DNA of 53,830 bases from Comamonadaceae bacterium (GTDB lineage: Bacteria; Pseudomonadota; Gammaproteobacteria; Burkholderiales; Burkholderiaceae_C). The first letter of the stretch is position 1. Every line of letters begins with the position of its first letter. Below the pieces are notes generated by a model. The model had not been told where the DNA came from. It saw nothing but the letters and a program-made list of their open reading frames with translations, and searched no databases. Shown here one piece after another: positions 17,146 to 26,147 of this stretch. A program made the translations under genes and the position numbers. The stretch is from positions 1 through 53,830 of the forward strand of contig CANFWI010000017.1 in the NCBI GenBank assembly GCA_947450675.1, given 5' to 3'.

Positions 17146-17386
17146 GGTGAATCCTATTGATGAGCTGCGATATTGCGAGAGGGCTAAGGCAAATCCCGTG
17201 CCAGCGAGAACGCCCCCTGTCGCTGGATGACGGAGCCCCCACAACGTCAAAACAGTGCAAACAGTTAAAAGCCGTAAAAAATTGCAATCATTTGGTGCGT
17301 CTGCGCACTTATTTCGCACGCTAAATGCTTGCCGTTGCGTCGCAGGTGTTTCTGGCTGAGCTGGTGGTCTTGCTAGACTGCCCGTC
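17146..17386. promoter_or_regulatory. Divergent promoter region between porin and Nramp-like gene
   Basis: A 241-bp gap between two divergent starts, with an AT-rich centre (about 17255-17290) where the porin promoter is expected. It contains an inverted repeat GTGCG-TCTG-CGCAC at 17295-17308, a candidate protein-binding site. Promoter hexamers could not be fixed with confidence, and no small gene is apparent. Confidence 0.35.
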
Positions 17387-18643
17387 ATGTCCAAACTGAT
17401 CCCGTCGTTTCTCCGCCATGTCGGCCCGGGGGTCATCACGGGCGCGGCGGACGATGATCCTTCCGGTATCGCGACCTACACCCAGGCCGGCGCACAGTTT
17501 GGCACCGGCTTGATCTGGACGGTTTTTTTGTCCTTGCCCTTCATGATCGCGATTCAGCTGGTGAGCGCGCGCATAGGCCGGGTCACTGGCAAGGGGCTGG
17601 CGGCCAATTTGCGTGAGCACACACCGCGTACTTTTTTGGTGCTGGTCGTGGTCTTGCTCACGGTGGCCAACACCATCAACATTGCGGCTGACGTGGCGGC
17701 CATGGGCGAAGCGTTGCAGCTGGTGGTGGGCGGCGGCGAGCATTTTCATGCGGTGTTTTTTGGGCTGCTGACGGTACTCCTGCAGATCTTTGTGCCTTAC
17801 CGCCGGCTGGCACCCATCCTGAAATGGTTGACGCTGTTTCTCTTTGCCTACGTGATCGCCATCTTCACGGTCCATGTGCCGTGGGCCAAGGTGCTGCACG
17901 ACTTGGTGATTCCCAAAATCGAGTGGTCGTCAGCGTACTGGATGATGCTGGTGGCTTTGCTGGGCACAACCATCTCGCCGTATTTGTTTTTTTGGCAAGC
18001 CTCGCAAGAGGTTGAAGAATTGCGCCTCAAAGGCCAAGGCGGTGGTCATTCGAGCATTGCGCTTGACCTGCAACGCGTGCGGCGCGACACCATCGTCGGC
18101 ATGTGTTTTTCTAATTTAATCGCTTTTTTCATCATGGTGATGGCTGCCGTGGTCTTGTATGCCGCCGGCATTCGGGACATCACGTCAGCGGCGCAAGCGG
18201 CACTGGCCCTGAAGCCGCTGGCCGGCGAATTCGCTTTCATGCTGTTTGCTGGCGGGGTGATTGGCACCGGCTTGCTGGCGGTGCCGGTGCTGGCGTCGTC
18301 AGCCGCTTATGCCGTGGCCGAAGCCTTTGGCTGGCCTGAGGGACTGGAGCGGCGCTGGTACGAAGCCAAGCGCTTTTACGCCATCATTGCCGTGGCCACA
18401 ATTGTCGGCACGGGCTTGAGCTTCACGTCGATTGACCCGATGAAAGCGCTGTACTGGAGCGCCGTCATCAACGGCGTGGTGGCCGCGCCGATCATGGTCG
18501 GTCTGATGCTGCTGGCCAGCAACCAGTCCGTCATGGGCCCCTTCGTCTCAGGCGTTAAAACGCGCTGGTTCGGCTGGCTAGGCGCCGGCCTCATGGGTCT
18601 GGCCGTGTTGATGATGCTGTGGGATGTGTGGCCCGGGCACTAG
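17387..18643 (+). CDS. Nramp-family metal ion transporter with atypical metal-site motif
   Basis: 418 residues with about eleven hydrophobic segments. The N-terminus PSFLRHVGPGVITGAADDDP matches Nramp TM1, but the canonical DPGN is DPSG here (residues 24-27). In TM6 the usual Met-Pro-His region reads TTISPYLFFWQ, lacking the metal-coordinating Met. Both changes suggest it is not a standard Mn/Fe transporter; Mg-type or other Nramp-related proteins share such losses. It acts in the inner membrane. Its stop overlaps the stop of the convergent xdhB by four bases, and it is probably monocistronic. Confidence 0.85.
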   Translation: MSKLIPSFLRHVGPGVITGAADDDPSGIATYTQAGAQFGTGLIWTVFLSLPFMIAIQLVSARIGRVTGKGLAANLREHTPRTFLVLVVVLLTVANTINIAADVAAMGEALQLVVGGGEHFHAVFFGLLTVLLQIFVPYRRLAPILKWLTLFLFAYVIAIFTVHVPWAKVLHDLVIPKIEWSSAYWMMLVALLGTTISPYLFFWQASQEVEELRLKGQGGGHSSIALDLQRVRRDTIVGMCFSNLIAFFIMVMAAVVLYAAGIRDITSAAQAALALKPLAGEFAFMLFAGGVIGTGLLAVPVLASSAAYAVAEAFGWPEGLERRWYEAKRFYAIIAVATIVGTGLSFTSIDPMKALYWSAVINGVVAAPIMVGLMLLASNQSVMGPFVSGVKTRWFGWLGAGLMGLAVLMMLWDVWPGH

Positions 18644-20976
18644 GTTGACGCTTGAGCGAAACTGAGTGCCCGCAGCACGTTCTCAGCAGTAGCCGGAGCG
18701 CGCAGTTGCACGGGCTGGCGGGACGCTGTGCTGCTGCCCACCGCGTCCTTCAATGCCTCATACACGCTGATCGCCAGCATGAAGGGCGGTTCGCCCACGG
18801 CCTTGCTGCCGAAGACGTTGTCTTCACGGTTGGCTTCTGGCCAAAGCGCGACCTTGAAGTGTTCGGGCACGTCGCCCGTGGCGGGTATTTTGTAGGTGCT
18901 GGGGGCGTGTGTGCTGAGTTGGCCCTTGTCGTTCCAGACCAGTTGCTCGGTGGTCAGCCAGCCCATGCCTTGAATGAAGCCGCCTTCAATTTGCCCGATG
19001 TCAATCGCCGGGTTGATGCTGGTGCCGGCGTCGTGCAGGATGTCGACTTTGAGCACGCGGCTTTCGCCGGTCAGCGTGTCGATGGCGACTTCGGTGCAGG
19101 CCGCTCCATAGGCGAAGTAATAAAACGGCCGACCGGTCAGCGTGGTTTTGTCGTAATGGATTTTGGGCGTGCGGTAAAAGCCGTCGCTCCACAATTGAAT
19201 GCGGTTGGCGTAGGCCAGTCGAACCACGTCTTTGAAGGGCCGCGTTTGGGTTGGTGAGATCACCTCGCCGGCCACAAAGCGCACGGCACCCGCGCCACAG
19301 GCGTCTAGTCCGGCGACGAATTGCGCCAAGTTGTTGCGCACGTTGCGGGCGGCGTATTGCGCAGCGCGGGCGTTGAGGTCGGTACCCGCTGACGCTGCGG
19401 TGGCGGATGCGTTGGGTATCTTGCTGGTGTCGCTGGCTGTGACCAGCACCTGCTCAAAAGCCACGCCGAGTTCGTCGGCCACGATTTGCCCCACCTTGGT
19501 GTTCAAGCCCTGGCCCATTTCGGTGCCGCCGTGGTTGGCCTGCACGCTGCCGTCGGTGTAGACATGCACCAGCGCGCCGGCTTGGTTGAACAGCGTGGCC
19601 GTGAATGAAATACCGAACTTCACGGGTGTCAAAGCCAGCCCGCGTTGGATGACGCTGCTGCTGGCGTTCCAGTCGGCGATGGCTTGGCGGCGCTGTCGGT
19701 AGTCAGCGGATATTGCCAGTGTGTTGATCAACGGCGCCAGGATGTTGTCTTCGACTTGCATGCCGTAGTGCGTGGTGTCGCGCAGGCCTGTACTGCTGCT
19801 TGCTTCGTCGCTGTACAGGTTGCGCAGGCGCACGTCGAGCGGGTCCAGACCCAGATGCCGCGCGATGTCGCCCAAAATATGTTCGATGACGATCATGCCC
19901 TGCGGCCCGCCGAAACCGCGAAACGCCGTGTGGCTTTGCGTGTTGGTTTTGCAGCGGTAAGAGGTGATGTCGACGTCTTCCAAAAAGTAGGCGTTGTCGG
20001 CATGAAAAATAGCGCGGTCGGCGACCGGGCCGCTCAGGTCAGCGCTGAAGCCGCAGTTCGCCGCCATCATCAGTTGCAAGCCGCAGAGTCTGCCGCTGTC
20101 GTCAAAGCCGACCGTGTACTCGTAGGCAAACGGATGCCTTTTGCCGGTGACCTGGAAGTCGTCGTCGCGGTCCATGCGCAGCTTGACCGGCTTGCCGAAT
20201 TTGCGTGCGGCCAGTGCTGCCCAGACGGCCATGTGGCCACTTTGCGTTTCTTTGCCGCCGAAGCCGCCGCCCATGCGCCGGCATTCGACGCGCACCGCGT
20301 TGTTGTCAATGCCGAGCGCGTGCGCAACCCAGTGCTGGGCCTCGCCAGGATGCTGTGTGCTGGCATAGACCAGCCACTGGTTTTGCTCTTGCGGCAGCAC
20401 GTAGGCGATCTGGCCCTCCAGGTAAAAATGCTCTTGCCCGCCGACTTCCAGCGAGCCGCTCAAGGTGTGTGGCGCGCGTGCCAAAGCCGCGTCAGCCGAA
20501 CCGCGCCTAACCACCACCGGAGGCAGCACAAAATTCTTCGCGGCCAAGGCTTCTTGCACGGTCAGCACGGCGGGCAAGGCTTCAATGTTCAACACCACTT
20601 TGCGGGCTGCGTGCCGCGCTTGCATCACCGTGTCGGCCACCACGAGGCCGATGACTTGGCCGACGTGCTCGACCACGTCCACCGCAAAGACTGGTTCGTC
20701 ATGCACAAAAGTCGCCAGCAGCGGATCACCCGGCACCTCGGCTGCCAGCACCACGCCGCGCACGCCGGGCATGGCCAGCGCAGCCGTCGCATCAACGCCC
20801 AGTAAATTACCGTGCGCCACGGTGGACAAAATGGGCGCTGCGAACAGCGTGCCTTTGACTTCAGGAATGTCGTCGATGTAGTTCGCTGCACCGGCGACTT
20901 GCGCCCTGGCACTTTCGTGAAAATGCGATTGACCGGCGGCCGTTGACCGGACGACAAGTTTGTCGGGCGCGTTCAT
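18640..20976 (-). CDS. xdhB: Xanthine dehydrogenase molybdopterin-binding subunit XdhB
   Basis: 778 residues, the usual length of bacterial XdhB. Conserved molybdopterin blocks are present: RRMGGGFGGKE, AFRGFGGPQGM, GGTEMGQGLNTK and the catalytic-Glu motif AVGEPPFMLA near the C-terminus. It oxidises hypoxanthine and xanthine to urate together with XdhA. Its start overlaps the end of xdhA by four bases. The maturation factor XdhC, which usually follows, is not present downstream; the next gene is the convergent Nramp gene. XdhC must therefore be elsewhere, or another chaperone is used. Confidence 0.95.
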   Translation of the reverse strand: MNAPDKLVVRSTAAGQSHFHESARAQVAGAANYIDDIPEVKGTLFAAPILSTVAHGNLLGVDATAALAMPGVRGVVLAAEVPGDPLLATFVHDEPVFAVDVVEHVGQVIGLVVADTVMQARHAARKVVLNIEALPAVLTVQEALAAKNFVLPPVVVRRGSADAALARAPHTLSGSLEVGGQEHFYLEGQIAYVLPQEQNQWLVYASTQHPGEAQHWVAHALGIDNNAVRVECRRMGGGFGGKETQSGHMAVWAALAARKFGKPVKLRMDRDDDFQVTGKRHPFAYEYTVGFDDSGRLCGLQLMMAANCGFSADLSGPVADRAIFHADNAYFLEDVDITSYRCKTNTQSHTAFRGFGGPQGMIVIEHILGDIARHLGLDPLDVRLRNLYSDEASSSTGLRDTTHYGMQVEDNILAPLINTLAISADYRQRRQAIADWNASSSVIQRGLALTPVKFGISFTATLFNQAGALVHVYTDGSVQANHGGTEMGQGLNTKVGQIVADELGVAFEQVLVTASDTSKIPNASATAASAGTDLNARAAQYAARNVRNNLAQFVAGLDACGAGAVRFVAGEVISPTQTRPFKDVVRLAYANRIQLWSDGFYRTPKIHYDKTTLTGRPFYYFAYGAACTEVAIDTLTGESRVLKVDILHDAGTSINPAIDIGQIEGGFIQGMGWLTTEQLVWNDKGQLSTHAPSTYKIPATGDVPEHFKVALWPEANREDNVFGSKAVGEPPFMLAISVYEALKDAVGSSTASRQPVQLRAPATAENVLRALSFAQAST

Positions 20977-22472
20977 GTCAGCGCCTCCAATTTGAAGGCT
21001 TCGAGCTTGATGTGTTGCTCGCCCTGGCTCTCAAGCCAGAAGCGTTGCAGCAGGTTGCCCAGCACTTCCCGGCGATAGCTGGACGATGCGCGCATGTCCG
21101 AAATCGGTTCGAACTCGGCGCGTAAGGTTTGCATGGCGGCCTGCACGCTGGCCAGCGTCCAAGGCTGACCCCGCAGCGCGGCTTCGGTTTGTCGGGCCCG
21201 TACCGGCGTGGCGGCCACACCGCCCGCACCGATCGAGATGTCGCTGACCACGCCGTCATCCAACGTCAGATTCAGCACCAGACAGACGGCTGAAATATCG
21301 TCGTCGTAGCGCTTGGAGATTTTGTAGGCGCGCAGCAAAGAAGATGTTGCCGTTGGCACTTTGATGAACGCCACCACCTCGTCAGCCGCCAGCAGGTTTT
21401 GGCGGTAGCCGGTGTAAAAGTCTTCCAGCGGCATCTCGCGTTCACCGCGCAGGCTGGCCAGCACGATGCGGCTTTTCAGGGCGATCAGCAGCGGCATGGA
21501 ATCGCCGATGGGGGAGCCGTTGGCGACGTTGCCGCCCAGCGTGCCGGAGTTGCGCACCGGCAAACCGGCAAAGCGTGCGGCAAAGGTCTTGAGCTCTGGC
21601 CAGCTTTGAAGCAAGGCGGCAAAGGCGTCTTGCAAAGTGGCGGCAGCGCCAATCACCCAGTCGCCACCGCGCTGTTCAATGCGCCGCAGTTCGGCCACGC
21701 GGGTGACGTCGATCACGGCATCAAACTGCTTGTGCATCTTGGTCACCCAGAGTCCGACATCGGTGCAGCCGGCCACCAGTTGGGCTTTGGGCTGCGCGGT
21801 GCGGGCGGCCAGCAACTCTGCCAGCGTGTTCGGTAATCGGTAGGAGCTATTGGAGTCAGATGTTTGCGGCTGAATCTTGGCCAGTTGGCGGGTGATGGTG
21901 GAATGGTCTAAGCGCACCGTCGGCAAACCGGCCATTTGCTGCGCCGCATCCAAAATCGGCCGGTAGCCGGTGCAGCGACACAGGTTGCCCGAGAGCTCTG
22001 TCTGGGCGAGTTCGCGGGTGATCGGTTGGCCTTGCAGGACGTGGTTTTGGTACATGCCAAACAAGCTCATGACAAAACCGGGCGTGCAAAAACCGCATTG
22101 CGAGGCATGGCACTGGACCATGGCTTCTTGTGCCGGGTGTTGGCTGGTGGCTTTCCCTTGGTTCCCTGGGCTGAGGTCTTCGACCGTCCACAGCGCAAGC
22201 CCATGAACCGAATGGGCCATGCGAATGCAGCTGTTGACGGCTTTGAAAGTCAGGTTGTCACTCTCGCCAACGGCTTCGCCGAGCACCACCGTGCAGGCCC
22301 CGCAGTCGCCTTCGCCGCAGCCTTCTTTGGTGCCGGTGAGTCCTAAGTCTTCGCGCAAGACCTCTAAAAGAGTGCGGGTGGGTGGTACATTGTTCAGCGT
22401 CACGACTTCGCCGCGCTTCAGGAACTGAATGGTTTGACTGTGGGTGCAGGGCATAAGAGTGGGTGTAGTCAT
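20973..22472 (-). CDS. xdhA: Xanthine dehydrogenase small subunit XdhA ([2Fe-2S] and FAD domains)
   Basis: 499 residues from 22472; starts at 22499 and 22454 are alternatives and none has a strong ribosome site. The first iron-sulfur cluster is Cys52, Cys57, Cys60 and Cys82 (GCGEGDCGAC). The second is formed by CGFCTPGF and CRCTGY. The FAD domain has the signature LGGNVANGSPIGDS. It passes electrons from XdhB to NAD+ or another acceptor. It is the first gene of the xdhAB operon and is divergent from a LysR gene 80 bp away. Confidence 0.95.
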   Translation of the reverse strand: MTTPTLMPCTHSQTIQFLKRGEVVTLNNVPPTRTLLEVLREDLGLTGTKEGCGEGDCGACTVVLGEAVGESDNLTFKAVNSCIRMAHSVHGLALWTVEDLSPGNQGKATSQHPAQEAMVQCHASQCGFCTPGFVMSLFGMYQNHVLQGQPITRELAQTELSGNLCRCTGYRPILDAAQQMAGLPTVRLDHSTITRQLAKIQPQTSDSNSSYRLPNTLAELLAARTAQPKAQLVAGCTDVGLWVTKMHKQFDAVIDVTRVAELRRIEQRGGDWVIGAAATLQDAFAALLQSWPELKTFAARFAGLPVRNSGTLGGNVANGSPIGDSMPLLIALKSRIVLASLRGEREMPLEDFYTGYRQNLLAADEVVAFIKVPTATSSLLRAYKISKRYDDDISAVCLVLNLTLDDGVVSDISIGAGGVAATPVRARQTEAALRGQPWTLASVQAAMQTLRAEFEPISDMRASSSYRREVLGNLLQRFWLESQGEQHIKLEAFKLEALT

Positions 22473-22552
22473 CGGGTACGGACAAGTCAGGGTAAACAAT
22501 CAGGCAAACGTCGGCATACGGATCGGCATATCGGGCTCATGGTTAAACAGGT
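22473..22552. promoter_or_regulatory. Divergent xdhA-lysR control region with 12-bp-phased direct repeats
   Basis: This 80-bp gap contains the octamer TCGGCATA twice, at 22511-22518 and 22523-22530, one helical turn apart. Such phased repeats are typical of activator or repressor sites. The adjacent LysR protein is the obvious candidate to bind it. Confidence 0.45.
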
Positions 22553-23500
22553 ATGAACGATCAGGCACTTTTTGACAAGATAGATCTTCATCTCATCAGG
22601 GTCTTGAACACCGTGCTCACAGAACGCAGCGTTTCGCGCGCAGCCATTCGACTTGGAATGTACCAACCCGCCGTCAGCGCGGCGCTGCGTCGCCTGCGCG
22701 ACTTGGCGGGTGATCCGCTGTTGGTGCGCTCGGGTGCCGGCATGGTGCCCACAGATGCCGGTCTGCGCATGATCGAACCGTCAGCGGGTATTTTGCGTGC
22801 CGCTGAAGTGATGTTTAGCGATGCCCGTGGCTTTGATCCGGCCACCGCCAAAACAGTCTTTAGTCTGGCCGCCAGCGACTACCTAGACCCGCTGTTTTTG
22901 CCGCAACTGGTTGCGCAGATCAAGTCGCAGGCGCCGCACTGCCGCATCGAGATGCGGGCGCTGTCGCCTGAGTCAGACTACCGAAGCCATCTGGCTCAAG
23001 GCGACATTGACATCGTCATTGGCAACTGGGCTTCGCCGCCGGATGACTTGCACATGGGGCGACTCTTTGGTGACGAGGTGGTGTGTCTGGTGTCGCGTGA
23101 GCACCCGGCCGTGCGGCGTGGCTGGGACGCCAAAAGCTGGCTGGAAGCCGAGCACATTGCGCCGACGCCGACGCACCTCGGGGCCAAAGGCGTGATCGAT
23201 GACCACTTGGAGCACCTCGGCTTGCAGCGCAACATCATGGCGCGCTGCCCACACTTTGGCCTGATCCCGGCGATGGTGGCATCAAGCTTGCTCGTGCTGA
23301 CCACGGGCCGGCAGTATTGCGAGCGTTACAGCGACGTGCTGGACCTGAAAATATTGCCTTGCCCGATTGAATTTCCCCGCATGATGTATTACCAGCTTTG
23401 GCACGAACGCTCGCACGCCTCCAACTCCGCCAAGTGGCTGCGTGAACGGGTCAAGGCTGTCGCCATGTCGCTGCGAAAAGAAGAGCCCAAACAGGCATAA
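22553..23500 (+). CDS. LysR-family regulator (NodD/LeuO-like branch) of purine catabolism
   Basis: 315 residues. The N-terminal HTH (DLHLIRVLNTVLTERSVSRA then AIRLGMYQPAVSAALRRLR) with an FDKIDLHL-type start resembles the NodD/LeuO-like branch. An effector domain follows, with DIDIVIGNW and a C-terminal tail. It lies between xdhAB (divergent) and the nucleoside transporter genes (same strand, 18 bp to the next start). The position suggests control of both sets, responding to a purine or urate. Confidence 0.9.
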   Translation: MNDQALFDKIDLHLIRVLNTVLTERSVSRAAIRLGMYQPAVSAALRRLRDLAGDPLLVRSGAGMVPTDAGLRMIEPSAGILRAAEVMFSDARGFDPATAKTVFSLAASDYLDPLFLPQLVAQIKSQAPHCRIEMRALSPESDYRSHLAQGDIDIVIGNWASPPDDLHMGRLFGDEVVCLVSREHPAVRRGWDAKSWLEAEHIAPTPTHLGAKGVIDDHLEHLGLQRNIMARCPHFGLIPAMVASSLLVLTTGRQYCERYSDVLDLKILPCPIEFPRMMYYQLWHERSHASNSAKWLRERVKAVAMSLRKEEPKQA

Positions 23501-23518
23501 CCAGCAGGCGTGAACTCA

Positions 23519-25069
23519 ATGCATAAAAACGCCAGCCCACGGCTACAACTTCACGGCATCACCAAAAGCTACCCGGCGGTGGTGGCCAACAGCGATGTGT
23601 CGTTGACGGTGCAGCCGGGAGAAATCCATGCCGTGCTGGGCGAAAACGGCGCTGGCAAATCGACACTGATGAAAATCATTTACGGCTCGGTCAAGCCCGA
23701 TGCCGGCAGCGTCATGGTTGACGGCGTGGCCGTGACGATTCGCAATCCACAAGAAGCGCGGGCGCTGGGCATCAGCATGGTGTTTCAGCACTTCAATCTG
23801 TTTGAAACGCTGACGGTGGCTGAGAACGTTTGGCTGGGACTCGACAAGCAGTTGAGTCTGGCCGAGGTGTCGGCGCAGATCGCCGCCACCACGGAAGAAT
23901 ACGGTCTGCAACTCGACCCGTCGCGGCCGGTGCACACCCTCAGCGTGGGTGAGCGCCAGCGGGTCGAGATCGTGCGCGCGCTGCTGACGCACCCGAAGCT
24001 GTTGATCTTGGACGAACCGACCTCGGTGTTGACACCGCAGGCAGTAGAAAAACTCTTCGTCACCTTGCGCCTGTTGGCCGAACGCGGCTGCAGCATTTTG
24101 TACATCAGCCACAAGCTGCATGAGATTCGCGCCCTGTGCACCGCCTGCACGGTGCTGCGCGGCGGCAAGGTCACCGGCGTGTGCGACCCTCAGCAAGAGT
24201 CCAACGCGTCATTGAGTCGCCTGATGATTGGCGCCGAGCCGCCAGCCTTAGAGCACCGCGCCTTGCAGGCGGGTGCCGTGGTGTTGCAGGTGCGTGCGTT
24301 GAGCCTTGCGCGTGAAGACCAGTTTGGGGTTGACCTCGACCGCATCACCTTGGACGTTCGGGCCGGTGAGGTGGTCGGTATTGCCGGGGTGTCTGGCAAC
24401 GGCCAAAAAGAGCTGCTTTATGCGTTGTCAGGTGAAGACACCCGGGCAGCGGGTGATGCGATTCAAGTCAAGGGCAAGCCGGTCGGCAAACAAGGCCCGA
24501 TGCAGCGCCGAGACCGTGGCGTGCATTTTGTGCCTGAAGAAAGGCTGGGACGTGGTGCTGTGCCGTCGCTTGGCCTCGCGCAAAACCTGTTGCTGACGCG
24601 GCGCGATGCGGTCGGCCGTGGTGGTTGGCTGCAGTTAGCCACGTTGCAGGCGCAGGCCGAAGGCATCATCCAGCGCTTCAACGTCAAGGCCGGTGGGCCG
24701 CATGCGCCAGCTCAGTCTTTGTCGGGCGGCAATTTACAAAAGTTCATCGTCGGCCGTGAGATCGAAGCGGGCCCTGAGTTGTTGATCGTTTCGCAGCCAA
24801 CCTGGGGCGTTGACGTCGGCGCAGCGGCGCAGATTCGCGGTGAGATTTTGAAGCTGCGCGACGCCGGTTGTGCGGTCTTGGTGGTCAGTGAGGAGCTTGA
24901 AGAATTGTTTGAAATTTGCGACCGCCTGTATGTCATGGCCAAGGGGCAAACTTCGCCGTCGCTGCCGCGTTCAGAGGCCACGGTTGAGCGCGTGGGCCTG
25001 TGGATGAGTGGGCTTTGGCAAGACGAAAAACAAGCTGACGCTTCAGCGCAAGGAGCGATCCATGGCTGA
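23519..25069 (+). CDS. ABC transporter ATP-binding protein, BMP/nucleoside (YufO/NupA) type
   Basis: 516 residues from ATG 23519; GTG 23510 is possible but lies too close to the AGCAGG ribosome site. Two nucleotide-binding domains are fused. The first has Walker A GENGAGKST, signature LSVGERQRVEIVRAL and Walker B LLILDEPTSVL. The second has a degenerate Walker A (GVSGNGQKELL), signature LSGGNLQKFIVGRE and the divergent Walker B LLIVSQPTWGVD usual for this subfamily. It powers nucleoside or purine import with the two permeases and the lipoprotein encoded next. It overlaps the first permease gene by eight bases. Confidence 0.93.
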   Translation: MHKNASPRLQLHGITKSYPAVVANSDVSLTVQPGEIHAVLGENGAGKSTLMKIIYGSVKPDAGSVMVDGVAVTIRNPQEARALGISMVFQHFNLFETLTVAENVWLGLDKQLSLAEVSAQIAATTEEYGLQLDPSRPVHTLSVGERQRVEIVRALLTHPKLLILDEPTSVLTPQAVEKLFVTLRLLAERGCSILYISHKLHEIRALCTACTVLRGGKVTGVCDPQQESNASLSRLMIGAEPPALEHRALQAGAVVLQVRALSLAREDQFGVDLDRITLDVRAGEVVGIAGVSGNGQKELLYALSGEDTRAAGDAIQVKGKPVGKQGPMQRRDRGVHFVPEERLGRGAVPSLGLAQNLLLTRRDAVGRGGWLQLATLQAQAEGIIQRFNVKAGGPHAPAQSLSGGNLQKFIVGREIEAGPELLIVSQPTWGVDVGAAAQIRGEILKLRDAGCAVLVVSEELEELFEICDRLYVMAKGQTSPSLPRSEATVERVGLWMSGLWQDEKQADASAQGAIHG

Positions 25070-26147
25070 GTTTTTCAAGCTTCGGCTACAGCTTGAAGCG
25101 CGTCCGTACGCTTCGCGCACTTGGGGTTATTTGTCGCCACTGCTGGCGCTGCTGATCACGGTGGTGATCGGCATGTTGTTGTTCATCGCGCTGGGAAAAA
25201 ATCCGCTGCAGGGCTTGCAGGTGTTTTTCTGGGAACCGATTCGCAGCGCGTATGCGCTGGGTGAACTGATGGTCAAAGCCACGCCGCTGTTGATCATCGC
25301 GCTCGGGCTGGCGGTGTGTTTTCGTTCCAACGTCTGGAACATTGGTGCCGAAGGTCAATTCATCATCGGCGCGGTGACCGCAGGCGGCGTGGCGATGCTG
25401 GCTGACAAGTCCACCGGCGTCTGGATCATCCCGGCGATTGTGTTGGCGGGCGCGTTGGGCGGTATGCTCTGGGCCGGCATCACGGCACTGCTGCGGGACC
25501 GTTTCAATGCCAACGAAATTTTGGTCAGCTTGATGCTGGTGTACGTCGCCGACATGGTGCTGAGCTACCTCGTTTATGGCCCCTGGAAAGACCCGGCGGG
25601 CTACAACTTTCCACAAACCAAGACTTTTGATGCGGTCACGCAAATTCCCCGGCTGATGGCGGGCTCGCGGGTCAACATCGGCATCCTGCTGGCGCTTGCC
25701 GGTGCCGCTGCGCTGTGGCTTTATTTGTACCGCACCTACGCCGGCTTTGCCCAGCAGGTCGGCGGCTTGGCGCCAGCCGCTGCGCGTTACGCTGGCTTTT
25801 CGTCACGCAAAGCTTTGTGGGTGGCGCTGCTGGTGTCCGGCGGCGCGGCTGGTCTGGCCGGCGCGCTGGAAGTCGCCGGCCCGATCGGCCAGCTCTCGCC
25901 CTACGTGCCGGCGGGTTATGGTTTTGCCGCCATCATCGTCGCCTTTGTCGGGCGCTTGCACCCGGTTGGCATCATCTTCTCGGCATTGCTCATGAGCATG
26001 TTTTACATTGGCGGCGAATTGGCGCAGTCGCGTCTGGGGCTGCCCAAATCTCTCACCGGGGTGTTTCAGGGCTTGCTGTTGTTCAGCCTGCTGGCCTGCG
26101 ACACCTTGATCGCTTACCGAATCAAAATCAAGCGGGGGGCGCACTGA
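25062..26147 (+). CDS. ABC transporter permease, nucleoside type (YufP/NupB-like)
   Basis: 361 residues from ATG 25062, preceded by AAGGAG inside the end of the ATPase gene. About nine hydrophobic segments are visible. The conserved block NVWNIGAEGQFIIGA and FNANEILVSLMLVYVA are typical of the BMP-associated permease family. It forms the inner-membrane channel with the second permease, whose start codon overlaps its stop (TGATG). Confidence 0.93.
   Translation: MAEFFKLRLQLEARPYASRTWGYLSPLLALLITVVIGMLLFIALGKNPLQGLQVFFWEPIRSAYALGELMVKATPLLIIALGLAVCFRSNVWNIGAEGQFIIGAVTAGGVAMLADKSTGVWIIPAIVLAGALGGMLWAGITALLRDRFNANEILVSLMLVYVADMVLSYLVYGPWKDPAGYNFPQTKTFDAVTQIPRLMAGSRVNIGILLALAGAAALWLYLYRTYAGFAQQVGGLAPAAARYAGFSSRKALWVALLVSGGAAGLAGALEVAGPIGQLSPYVPAGYGFAAIIVAFVGRLHPVGIIFSALLMSMFYIGGELAQSRLGLPKSLTGVFQGLLLFSLLACDTLIAYRIKIKRGAH

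Noticed and set aside
16084..17439. 451-residue version of the porin starting at 17439
   Set aside because: The extra N-terminal 98 residues lack a signal peptide and overlap the Nramp start; the porin signal peptide begins at 17145.
19645..20805. 386-codon plus-strand frame opposite xdhB
   Set aside because: XdhB has complete family motifs on the minus strand; the opposite frame shows no domain and no ribosome site.
25715..26146. N-terminal extension of the second nucleoside permease
   Set aside because: This stretch is an out-of-frame reading of the first permease; the family start and TGATG overlap place the true start at 26147.
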